Below are positions 1 to 5,357 of a stretch of DNA of 5,695 bases, in pieces; position 1 is the stretch's first letter; each line of letters begins with the position of its first letter. This stretch comes from an uncultured Oscillospiraceae bacterium. GTDB taxonomy: Bacteria > Bacillota > Clostridia > Oscillospirales > Oscillospiraceae. The notes below the pieces were generated by a model that made no database searches, had not been told where the DNA came from, and saw only the letters and a program-made list of their open reading frames with translations. The DNA lies in NCBI GenBank assembly GCA_959022875.1, contig CAUFAM010000094.1:1-5695 (forward strand). The letters are read 5' to 3'. The translations under genes were made by a program, and so were the position numbers.

Positions 1-190
1 CGGGCGGCTCCAGCCCCGGCTGTTTGCCCGTACAATGACAAACTCCCGGTAGCAGGTCCATATTCCCCAGGGCACGCGCCCCCCAGTCGTACTGAACGTT
101 GGAGAACTTCATCCCCTCCGCCCACCACAGGAATTTCTCGTTCTCACTCTGGGCAATGCGGGAACCGATGAACCGGTCTGCCCTTACCAC
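1..190 (-). CDS. Possible 5' part of an unidentified gene, running off the left edge
   Basis: One minus-strand frame stays open from a GTG at 190-188 to the window edge (63 codons), while the other two minus frames meet stops (for example TAA at 186-184). The reading starts roughly V-V-R-A-D-R-F-I-G-S and includes an aromatic stretch, F-L-W-W-A-E-G-M-K-F-S-N-V-Q-Y-D-W-G. I do not recognise a family. Start support is weak: only a GGGA-type purine stretch lies upstream, and an out-of-frame ATG (201-199) gives just five codons, MGKKW. After the six-base C run at 79-84 (G run on the coding strand), the neighbouring frame reads more like protein (R-V-P-W-G-I-W-T-C-Y-R-E-F-V-I-V-R), so the gene may carry a frameshift. 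It has its own promoter-like sequence and lies beyond the operon terminator, so it is probably a separate unit. Frame and start are both uncertain. Confidence 0.35.
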   Translation of the reverse strand, partial: MVRADRFIGSRIAQSENEKFLWWAEGMKFSNVQYDWGARALGNMDLLPGVCHCTGKQPGLEPP

Positions 191-199
191 TTCTTTCCC

Positions 200-238
200 A
201 TATTGATGATTTAATTATCGTAGTCTAATGATCAATAT
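200..238. repeat. 8-bp inverted repeat around the putative start of transcription
   Basis: ATATTGAT at 200-207 and its exact reverse complement ATCAATAT at 231-238 are separated by 23 bases. The right arm overlaps the proposed -10 box and the left arm lies about 10 bases before the putative GTG start. It could be an operator or a weak leader hairpin. In an AT-rich region an 8-bp match can also arise by chance. Confidence 0.3.
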
Positions 239-262
239 ATCAGCTCTGCCCTCTTCTATCAA
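234..262 (-). promoter_or_regulatory. Sigma-70-like promoter reading leftwards
   Basis: On the minus strand a TTGATA (262-257, 5 of 6 to TTGACA) is followed after exactly 17 bases by TATATT (239-234, 5 of 6 to TATAAT). Transcription would begin near 225-229, giving a leader of about 35-40 bases before the GTG at 190. The -35 box shares its first two Ts with the T-tract of the upstream terminator. The surrounding 191-262 stretch is AT-rich compared with the rest of the window, as expected for a promoter region. This is a match by eye only. Confidence 0.55.
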
Positions 263-315
263 AAAGCATGCATAGAAGAAGCGCACCAGCCGGCGGCCGG
301 TGCGCTTCTTCTATG
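261..315 (-). terminator. Intrinsic terminator of the operon
   Basis: A perfect 17-bp inverted repeat has arms at 271-287 and 299-315. The 11-base middle can add three more GC pairs after one mismatch, leaving a tiny loop. Read on the minus strand the hairpin is followed by CATG and then five Ts (265-261), a Rho-independent terminator. It begins 11 bases after the stop of the ASRT-family gene, so it closes the minus-strand operon. On the plus strand the same stem is followed by TATTTT, so it may also stop transcription arriving from the left. Confidence 0.9.
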
Positions 316-326
316 TATTTTGGGGG

Positions 327-707
327 TTAGTCCTCCCGGTCCAGGGTGATGTGGGGGACCATGGTGGTGGTAAAGGTCAGCTCAGGCTGGGAGGTGTCAC
401 AGTGGCTGAACTGTACCGGCATATCCATGTCGCTCTCCACAACCACGGCATAACCGACATTCATGGGAACGGGCTCACCCTTGTCGTTCTCCATCAGGTC
501 GAACCGGGCATGCTTGGTCCGGCGGGCAGGCACCACGCTGGTATAGCCGGTCATGGGCTCACGATCCTGGAAGTAGAAGGTGAAGCGCACATGGGCGTCC
601 CGGTCGGTCTCGTTGATGAAGGCGCAGCCCTCATGGCTGGTGAAGTAGCCGGTGCCGCGGGAATGAAGGTAGGCGTCGGGAATATACCACTTGTACTTGT
701 ACTCCAT
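327..707 (-). CDS. Anabaena sensory rhodopsin transducer (ASRT)-family protein
   Basis: This 126-residue protein matches the ASRT family (Pfam PF07100) over its whole length. Visible family blocks are FTSHE (22-26), N-x-x-D-R-D-A-H-V (32-40), FQDREP (46-51), the strongly conserved VPARRTKH (59-66) and ESD near 91-93 followed by the V-Q-F/D-T-S-Q region (98-107). The founding member is the soluble tetrameric beta-sandwich partner of the Anabaena photoreceptor; the wider family has been proposed to bind small, sugar-related molecules. There is no signal peptide or membrane segment, so it should be cytoplasmic. No rhodopsin gene is visible here. The ATG at 707 is chosen because the family begins just after it and a modest SD (GAAAGTGAG, 725-717) lies 9 bases upstream; longer starts run back into the tautomerase gene. 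It is the last gene of the operon, 44 bases after the second tautomerase. A ligand-binding or accessory role is inference. Confidence 0.88.
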   Translation of the reverse strand: MEYKYKWYIPDAYLHSRGTGYFTSHEGCAFINETDRDAHVRFTFYFQDREPMTGYTSVVPARRTKHARFDLMENDKGEPVPMNVGYAVVVESDMDMPVQFSHCDTSQPELTFTTTMVPHITLDRED

Positions 708-751
708 ATTGATCCACTCACTTTCTATTGTAATTGTTTGTTGCAGTTCAC

Positions 752-1126
752 TCAGACCGGCGCGGGGCCGTAGGCTCTGGGATCCGGGTCGTCCACCCAG
801 CCCCAGGAGGGGCACACATCGTGGGCCACGAAGATCCGCTCCTTCTGGATGCCCAGCACCTGACTCAGATCATTCATGAACTCCTCGGAGAGCATCTCGC
901 AGTTCTTGGGGCCGATGTCATAGTCCCCATGAATTTTAAAGTTCACAAAGGCCGCGGGGGTATCCCTGCCGCTGAAGAACATCTGCTGCTTGTCCTCCAT
1001 GACGATCATGAGCCAGCGCTCCCGCTTGGTGGGCACCTTCTCCCATGACACGGCCAGGGCCGTTTTCAGCTCCTTTGCTCTGTCGCTGGGAATCTCCACA
1101 TTGGTCCTGATGATGATACAGGGCAT
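752..1126 (-). CDS. MIF-type tautomerase, second tandem copy
   Basis: This 124-residue protein belongs to the macrophage migration inhibitory factor/phenylpyruvate tautomerase family of the tautomerase superfamily, typically homotrimers of about 115 residues using an N-terminal proline as catalytic base. The start at 1126 is fixed by MPCIIIRTN, which places Pro2 at the mature N terminus, and by AAGGAAGG (1142-1135) 8 bases upstream; an earlier ATG would bury that proline. Lys34 matches the conserved active-site lysine region. The F-F-x-G-x-D-T-P-A-A-F-V-N-F block (50-63) and C-P-S-W-G-W (105-110) are shared with the first copy. By hand count about 74 of 109 aligned positions match that copy. 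It differs by a two-residue insertion near 69-70 and a proline-rich C-terminal tail of about 13 residues (D-D-P-D-P-R-A-Y-G-P-A-P-V). The first copy ends 26 bases upstream. Substrate unknown. Confidence 0.88.
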   Translation of the reverse strand: MPCIIIRTNVEIPSDRAKELKTALAVSWEKVPTKRERWLMIVMEDKQQMFFSGRDTPAAFVNFKIHGDYDIGPKNCEMLSEEFMNDLSQVLGIQKERIFVAHDVCPSWGWVDDPDPRAYGPAPV

Positions 1127-1134
1127 ATGCAATA

Positions 1135-1142
1135 CCTTCCTT
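1135..1142 (-). promoter_or_regulatory. Ribosome binding site that fixes the start of the second tautomerase
   Basis: AAGGAAGG on the minus strand lies 8 bases before the ATG at 1126, selecting the start that leaves proline as the mature first residue. Confidence 0.8.
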
Positions 1143-1152
1143 TCTGTCATGT

Positions 1153-1488
1153 TCAGTTCTTGACCCAGCCCCAGGAGGGACATTCATCGTGAGCCACAAA
1201 GATCCGCTCCTTCTGAATACCCAGCACCTGGCTGACATCGGTCAGGAACTCCTCGTTCAGGATCTCGCAGTTCTCCCTGCCAAGGCTGCCTAGAATCTTG
1301 AAGTTGACAAAGGCCGCAGGGGTATCTTTGCCGCCGAAGAACATGGTGGTGTTGTCCCGGATGGTGGTTATGAGCCACCGCTCACTCTTACCCGGAAGCT
1401 TCTCCCAGGAAACCACCAGGGCTTTTTTCAGTTCCTCGGCCTTCTCCTTGGGCACCTCCATATTGGTATACATAACAATACAGGGCAT
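1153..1488 (-). CDS. MIF-type tautomerase, first tandem copy
   Basis: This 111-residue protein is close to the usual MIF length. It starts MPCIVMYTN, giving the catalytic Pro2 after methionine removal. The G-K at 33-34 aligns with the MIF active-site lysine, and F-F-G-G-x-D-T-P-A-A-F (50-60) with the M-A-F-G-G block of MIF. The C terminus R-I-F-V-A-H-D-x-C-P-S-W-G-W (95-108) aligns with R-V-Y-I-N-Y-Y-D...G-W. On that alignment the MIF Tyr95 is Phe97 and Asn97 is Ala99, and the C-x-x-C oxidoreductase motif of animal MIF is absent. Keto-enol tautomerisation of a 2-oxo acid is the family's typical activity; the true substrate is unknown. The start at 1488 is supported by GGAGG 8 bases upstream; an ORF start at 1512 would mask the proline. 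It lies 62 bases after the alcohol dehydrogenase and 26 bases before its sister copy. Confidence 0.9.
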   Translation of the reverse strand: MPCIVMYTNMEVPKEKAEELKKALVVSWEKLPGKSERWLITTIRDNTTMFFGGKDTPAAFVNFKILGSLGRENCEILNEEFLTDVSQVLGIQKERIFVAHDECPSWGWVKN

Positions 1489-1496
1489 GTCCGTAT

Positions 1497-1501
1497 CCTC
1501 C
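1497..1501 (-). promoter_or_regulatory. Ribosome binding site that fixes the start of the first tautomerase
   Basis: GGAGG on the minus strand, 8 bases before the ATG at 1488. It selects the start with proline as second codon over the in-frame ATGs at 1512 and 1503; the 1503 ATG begins within or next to the site itself. Confidence 0.8.
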
Positions 1502-1550
1502 ATTCCAATCAATTTATCAGCAAGGGCGGTCCCCTTCTCTGGCCGCCGGA

Positions 1551-2681
1551 TTAAAACGCCTCCAGATAGATCTGCTTTACCTCGTCCCGGGTAAGCGCCT
1601 TGGTATGATTCCGCATGCTTCCGGCAAAGACGTTGATGCAGTTGTCCGTCATCCAGTCGATTCCGGACTCCTCCACCCCCAGCTCCCGGAGCTTGCAGTT
1701 CAGATCAATGGACTTGAGGAAGCGCTCCACCGCCTCCGCGCAGTCGGTCTCGTCCTTGCCGCCCAGCAGACGGGAGATGGCCGCGTAACGCTCCGGCTTG
1801 GTGTTGTAAGAGTGGCGGAAGAGGGGGGGCGTCAGGGCCGCCAGTCCCTTTCCATGGACCACGTTATACATGCCGCTGACCGGATGCTCCATCCCGTGGC
1901 CGCCGCCCACGCCGGCGGTGTTGATGACAATGCCGCCCAGCAGGCTGGCCAGGGTGATGTTCTCCCAGTCCTCCTGTGTGCCCTCACCGTGGTACACCTT
2001 GGGCAGGCTCCCGGCTGTCAGGCGGATGGCGTGCAGGGCAAGCTGGTCGGTAATGGGCTGGCTTCGGGTGGCCAGGTAGCCCTCCATGTTGTGGGAGAGG
2101 GCATCGAAGCCCACCGAGGCCAGCACCTCCTTGGGCATGGTCTTCATCAGCTCAGGGTCGATAAAGGACACTTTAGGATAGATCAGGTCTCCCCACAGGG
2201 ACTTCTTGTCCTTGGTCTCGGGGTTGGTCAGCACCGCAAAGGGGTTGGCCTCGCTCCCTGTGCCGCAGGTGGTGGGTACCTCCAGAATGGGCAGGCAGCC
2301 GGTACCCTGCTTTCCACCGGAGATATAGTCATTCACGTCACCGCCGTTCACCGCGCAGAAGGCCACCGCCTTGGCCGCATCCATCATGGAGCCGCCGCCC
2401 ATGCCGATGACTAGGTCGCACCCCTGCTCCCTGGCCAGGGCCGCGCCCTCCATAACCGTGGTGGTCAGGGGGTTGGGCTCCACCTTATTGAATACCGTGG
2501 CGCGGACGCCCGCGGCCTCCAGCAGGGCGATGGAGCGGTCCAGCAGACCGGAGCGTTTCGTGCTGCTGCGGCCCGTCACGATCAGGGCGTGGGTGCCGTA
2601 GCTCTTGGCCGTGGCGCCCAGTTGGTCGATCACATTGGCGCCAAACAGCAGACGGACCGGCATAAAGTAAGAGAATTCCAT
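1551..2681 (-). CDS. Iron-containing (group III) alcohol dehydrogenase
   Basis: This 376-residue protein has the full length and layout of the Fe-ADH family (FucO/EutG/butanol dehydrogenase relatives), which interconvert alcohols and aldehydes or ketones with NAD(P)H in the cytoplasm. The N-terminal half is a dinucleotide-binding domain with G-M-G-G-G-S-x-x-D-A-A-K (93-104), followed by P-T-T-C-G-T-G-S-E (136-144). The C-terminal helical domain holds the metal ligands: Asp193 and His197 in G-F-D-A-L-S-H, His262 in G-G-G-H-G-M-E-H and His276 in V-V-H-G; His266 matches the further conserved histidine. All expected ligands are present, so it should be active. The start at 2681 has GAGGT 6 bases upstream and fits the usual short N terminus. 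It begins 27 bases after the C-N hydrolase gene. The substrate cannot be assigned; a hydroxy acid or small alcohol/aldehyde from the upstream hydrolysis step is a guess. Confidence 0.93.
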   Translation of the reverse strand: MEFSYFMPVRLLFGANVIDQLGATAKSYGTHALIVTGRSSTKRSGLLDRSIALLEAAGVRATVFNKVEPNPLTTTVMEGAALAREQGCDLVIGMGGGSMMDAAKAVAFCAVNGGDVNDYISGGKQGTGCLPILEVPTTCGTGSEANPFAVLTNPETKDKKSLWGDLIYPKVSFIDPELMKTMPKEVLASVGFDALSHNMEGYLATRSQPITDQLALHAIRLTAGSLPKVYHGEGTQEDWENITLASLLGGIVINTAGVGGGHGMEHPVSGMYNVVHGKGLAALTPPLFRHSYNTKPERYAAISRLLGGKDETDCAEAVERFLKSIDLNCKLRELGVEESGIDWMTDNCINVFAGSMRNHTKALTRDEVKQIYLEAF

Positions 2682-2708
2682 ACGATTACCTCATTTCTTT
2701 GATTTATA

Positions 2709-3530
2709 TCAGCAGGTATAGAGCTCCGGGCGGCGGTCCCGCAGGAGCGGGCCGTTGATCCGGGCCCTATCCGCGTCCTCCAGCTCCATCTCTGCCAGCA
2801 CCACCACGTTCTCCGCCTCATCTGCCTGGGCCAGTACGGAGCCGTCCGGCCCCAAGAGCATGCTGTGGCCGAAGAACGTGTATTCTCCCTCCTGCCCGGA
2901 GCGGTTGCAGGCCGCGAGAAAGAGCTGGTTTTCAAAGGCCCTGGTCTTGAGTTCCGTCTCGAAGACGGGCAGCTCGGAAAAGCCCCCCGGCATAATGCTG
3001 CTGGAGATGGAGATCAGAATCAGCCTGGCCCCCTTCTTCATCAGCTCACGGCAGGTCTCCGGGTAGCGCCGGTCGTAGCAAATGGCCAATCCCACCTTCC
3101 CGTACCGGGTATCCGCCACCACAAACTCCGGTCCGGGTGTGAAATAGTAGCGCTCATAGCTGCGCGTACAGGGTACATGTACCTTCCGATAGACCGCACC
3201 GATCGTCCCCTCCGGCGTCAGCAGAACCAGGGAATTATAGTAGGTACCAATCAGACTCTTTTCAAACAGCGGAAGGGCCAAGTAGATCCCCAGCTCCCCC
3301 GCCAGGGAACGAAAGCGCCGGACGGTTGGCCCGTCCAACTCCTCCGCGTAGGCAAAGTAGCGGGTGTCCTTATACAGCGGGAAAAACTCATCCAGCGCCA
3401 GCTCCGGCAGCACGCAGAGATCGGCCCCCTGCCTGGCCGCCTGAATCAGCAGCCGCTCCGCGCGCTCCACGTTTGCCTCCCGCCCTCCGATGTCCGCCGA
3501 CATCTGTATGGCGGCAACCTTTACCTTCAT
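2709..3530 (-). CDS. Carbon-nitrogen hydrolase (nitrilase superfamily), possibly a carbamoylase or amidase
   Basis: At 273 residues it is a standard single-domain CN hydrolase, a cytoplasmic alpha-beta-beta-alpha enzyme cleaving amides or N-carbamoyl groups to release ammonia. The Glu-Lys-Cys triad is complete: Glu43 in L-P-E-L-A, Lys116 in Y-R-K-V-H-V-P, and nucleophile Cys151 in A-I-C-Y-D-R-R-Y-P-E. A second conserved glutamate is likely Glu126, just before Y-Y-F-T-P-G. The Asp-Arg-Arg after the nucleophile and the His two residues after the lysine resemble N-carbamoyl-D-amino-acid hydrolases, whereas Y-F-T-P-G-x-x-F and the T-R-Y-G-K-V-G stretch recall N-carbamoylputrescine amidase and ureidopropionase relatives. 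The subclass is unsettled. The ATG at 3530 has a G-rich SD (AAGGGG) 7 bases upstream and gives the usual N terminus, K-V-A-A-I-Q-M. It follows the GATase1-like gene by 25 bases. No signal peptide. Confidence 0.92.
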   Translation of the reverse strand: MKVKVAAIQMSADIGGREANVERAERLLIQAARQGADLCVLPELALDEFFPLYKDTRYFAYAEELDGPTVRRFRSLAGELGIYLALPLFEKSLIGTYYNSLVLLTPEGTIGAVYRKVHVPCTRSYERYYFTPGPEFVVADTRYGKVGLAICYDRRYPETCRELMKKGARLILISISSSIMPGGFSELPVFETELKTRAFENQLFLAACNRSGQEGEYTFFGHSMLLGPDGSVLAQADEAENVVVLAEMELEDADRARINGPLLRDRRPELYTC

Positions 3531-3555
3531 TGTTCCGCCCCTTCTCTCCGGCCGG

Positions 3556-4305
3556 TCATCTCTGCACCACCCAGTCGATCATGTTCTTCCAGAACAGGTG
3601 GATATACTCCCATTCACAGAAAGCGGGGGGCATCCAGTGGGGCGCGCAGTCCGAGGCCCAAGCGAAGCTTCTGCCCTTTCCGTACTCATAGAAGGACAGG
3701 ATGGGGTCTCCCTGGTATTCCACCGCCACCTGTGCCCCCGGCTTGGCTACGGCCTTGTTGTAGCCAAGCAGATAGGGCCATTCCTCGGGCAGCCCCTTCA
3801 GTGCCGGATGGCGCTGGGGGTCCACCTTCAGATCAATGCCTTCCGGGTGCTCCTGCCGGTCGTCATAGGGGAGAAAATCGACCGGGAGTGCCTTCTCGAT
3901 GGGCGAACCGTGGTAGCAGCCCTTGCCGCCGATGCCCTGGAAGGTCATGTAGCCTCCCATCATCCCCAGGGCGCCGCCCTGCTCTACATAGTCCGCCAGG
4001 AGCTGTAGGCGGTTGGGGAAACGGACGCTTTGGGTAAACACCAGGGGGTGGAGCAACAGGGTATTGGCCCCCACATCGCTGAGAATCACCACATCATACG
4101 TCTTCAGCTCCTCCATCGTAGAGGGGAATTTCTCTCCCACCAGATGGGAGGGCAGGTGGGTGATCTCTGCAAACTCGTCCATCGCGGCATGGATTCGGTC
4201 GATCTCCGTTCCATACCCGCCAACCGAGAAGTCGTCCCACCCCTTTACCTCCATGTTATGGGTCAGCCAGGACTCCCCGGCAAACAGCATCTTGTACTTT
4301 TTCAT
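3556..4305 (-). CDS. GATase1-like protein (DUF1355/PF07090 family), unknown function
   Basis: This 249-residue soluble protein resembles the putative glutamine amidotransferase-like family PF07090, related to ThuA and class I GATase folds. Visible features are a first beta-strand K-M-L-F-A-G-E-S (5-12), Y-D-V-V-I-L-S-D-V-G-A-N (70-81), the family hallmark G-G-Y-M-T-F-Q-G-I-G-G-K-G (117-129), and a C-terminal G-K-G-R-S-F-A-W-A-S-D-C-A-P-H-W (209-224). At the place of the GATase nucleophile elbow the sequence reads G-M-M-G-G, so the classical catalytic cysteine is missing; amidotransferase activity should not be assumed. Its ATG overlaps the ATPase stop in an ATGA (4305-4302), with GGAAGGGAG just upstream, so the two genes are likely translationally coupled. 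Position between transporter and hydrolase suggests a role in handling the imported compound, but the family has no settled biochemical role that I know. Confidence 0.8.
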   Translation of the reverse strand: MKKYKMLFAGESWLTHNMEVKGWDDFSVGGYGTEIDRIHAAMDEFAEITHLPSHLVGEKFPSTMEELKTYDVVILSDVGANTLLLHPLVFTQSVRFPNRLQLLADYVEQGGALGMMGGYMTFQGIGGKGCYHGSPIEKALPVDFLPYDDRQEHPEGIDLKVDPQRHPALKGLPEEWPYLLGYNKAVAKPGAQVAVEYQGDPILSFYEYGKGRSFAWASDCAPHWMPPAFCEWEYIHLFWKNMIDWVVQR

Positions 4306-5315
4306 ATCAAGCTCCCTTCCATCGGTTCAATCGGTTGATTCTGTGCGGCGCAGCGGTGACACTTCACGATGTGGTCCCGTCCCACCAAGGCAGGCGCCGG
4401 AATATGCTTGGAGCAGTTCTCCGTCCGGTACGGGCAGCGGGGGTGATACCGGCAGCCGGAGGGCGGCCTGATCGGGCTGGGCAGCTCGATCGGCGGCTCC
4501 CTGTTGGCCGTACTTAGGCGGGCGTCTCCGCTGATCTGGGGAATGGAGCGCAGCAGCTCCTTGGTATAGGGGTGCCTGGGGTTGTGATAGAGCTCCTCGG
4601 AGGTGCTGTACTCAATGACCTCGCCCAGGTAGAGCACCGCAATATGGTCGCTCATGTACTCCACTACGCTCAGATCATGGGAGATAAAAATAATCGAAAT
4701 GCCGAACTCCTTCTGCAGGTCGTGGAACAGGTTGAGCACCTGCGCCTGCACCGACTTGTCCAGTGCGGACACCGGCTCGTCGGCCAGGATGATTTTAGGC
4801 TCCATTGCCAGGGCCCGCGCCACCGCCACGCGCTGTCGCTGCCCGCCGCTCAGGCTGTTGGGGTATTTATTGAGGAAGGACTTCTGCATCCCAACCGCGT
4901 CCAGGTAGCGGTATGCCCGCCGGCATGCCTCATCTCTGGGCACCTGATTGGCCGTCAGGCCGAAGGTGATGTTCTGCAGTACATTCATCTTGGGGTTCAG
5001 GGAGGAGTAGGGGTTCTGAAAGACCATCTGCATATTCTTCCGAAAGGTCTGCACATCCTGCCCCGTGGCATGGGCCATGTCGTACTCCTTCCCGCAGAGC
5101 TTCATTGTGCCGCTGTCCGGCCGGATGCTGTGAAGGAGCAGCCGCGCAACCGTGGATTTTCCGCAGCCGGACTCACCGACGATGCCCAGCACCTCCCCCT
5201 CCTCCAGGCCGAGGGAAACGTGATTTACTGCTGAAACCACGTCGTTTTCGCCCAGCAGGCGCTTTTTTACCACAAAGGACTTGCACAGGTCGTTGACCTC
5301 TAAAATCTTGCTCAT
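4302..5315 (-). CDS. Oligopeptide/dipeptide ABC transporter ATP-binding protein, OppF/DppF type
   Basis: This 337-residue ATPase would sit on the cytoplasmic face and power a peptide/nickel-type importer. Motifs in order: Walker A G-E-S-G-C-G-K-S-T (47-55), Q-loop Gln100, signature L-S-G-G-Q (155-159), Walker B I-I-L-A-D-E-P (175-181) and switch His213. The Q-loop reads V-F-Q-N-P-Y-S-S-L-N-P-K-M, typical of the F subunit rather than the D subunit. The C-terminal peptide-transporter domain (about 230 onward) carries Cys288, Cys294, Cys301 and a late C-H-R-C (319-322); such cysteines hold an iron-sulphur cluster in at least some Opp ATPases. The start is the ATG at 5315, with GGAGAG 6 bases upstream; an in-frame GTG at 5333 would overlap its own SD region. 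The permease ends 42 bases upstream. Substrate specificity lies in the binding protein, which is not in the window. Confidence 0.95.
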   Translation of the reverse strand: MSKILEVNDLCKSFVVKKRLLGENDVVSAVNHVSLGLEEGEVLGIVGESGCGKSTVARLLLHSIRPDSGTMKLCGKEYDMAHATGQDVQTFRKNMQMVFQNPYSSLNPKMNVLQNITFGLTANQVPRDEACRRAYRYLDAVGMQKSFLNKYPNSLSGGQRQRVAVARALAMEPKIILADEPVSALDKSVQAQVLNLFHDLQKEFGISIIFISHDLSVVEYMSDHIAVLYLGEVIEYSTSEELYHNPRHPYTKELLRSIPQISGDARLSTANREPPIELPSPIRPPSGCRYHPRCPYRTENCSKHIPAPALVGRDHIVKCHRCAAQNQPIEPMEGSLI

Positions 5316-5321
5316 TGTACG

Positions 5322-5327
5322 CTCTCC
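5322..5327 (-). promoter_or_regulatory. Ribosome binding site that fixes the start of the ATPase
   Basis: GGAGAG on the minus strand ends 6 bases before the ATG at 5315. It favours that start over the in-frame GTG six codons upstream, which has no comparable site. Confidence 0.7.
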
Positions 5328-5331
5328 AATC

Positions 5332-5343
5332 ACGGCGCGCCGT
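5332..5343. repeat. Perfect 12-bp GC palindrome between permease and ATPase genes
   Basis: ACGGCGCGCCGT equals its own reverse complement. It lies in the 42-base gap after the permease stop and just upstream of the ATPase ribosome binding site. It has no loop and no T-tract, so it is not a terminator; it may be a chance GC-rich palindrome or a dimeric binding site. Confidence 0.4.
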
Positions 5344-5357
5344 CATACCGCGCGGGC

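Noticed and set aside
300..773. Plus-strand open frame of 157 codons opposite the ASRT gene
   Set aside because: It starts inside the terminator stem and is antisense to a clear family match; no recognisable protein.
708..815. Longer N terminus for the ASRT-family protein
   Set aside because: It overlaps the second tautomerase and has no match to the family, which begins right after the ATG at 707.
1127..1183. Longer N terminus for the second tautomerase
   Set aside because: It would overlap the end of the first copy and bury the catalytic proline; the SD is placed for the ATG at 1126.
1489..1550. Possible internal hairpin or promoter in the 62-base gap after the Fe-ADH gene
   Set aside because: Only a 5-bp GC stem with a 13-base loop and no T-tract was found, and no -35/-10 pair with proper spacing; read-through is more likely.
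1605..2414. Plus-strand open frame of 269 codons
   Set aside because: It is wholly antisense to the intact Fe-ADH gene, whose metal ligands and cofactor motif are all present; the product looks like a His/Gly/Ala-rich shadow.
2865..4037. Plus-strand open frame of 390 codons
   Set aside because: It lies antisense to two well-supported genes (C-N hydrolase and GATase1-like), crosses their gap, is rich in Arg/Pro/Ser/Gly without any family motif, and reflects the high-GC coding strand opposite.
4572..5234. Plus-strand open frame of 220 codons
   Set aside because: Antisense shadow of the ABC ATPase with no motif of its own and no ribosome binding site seen.
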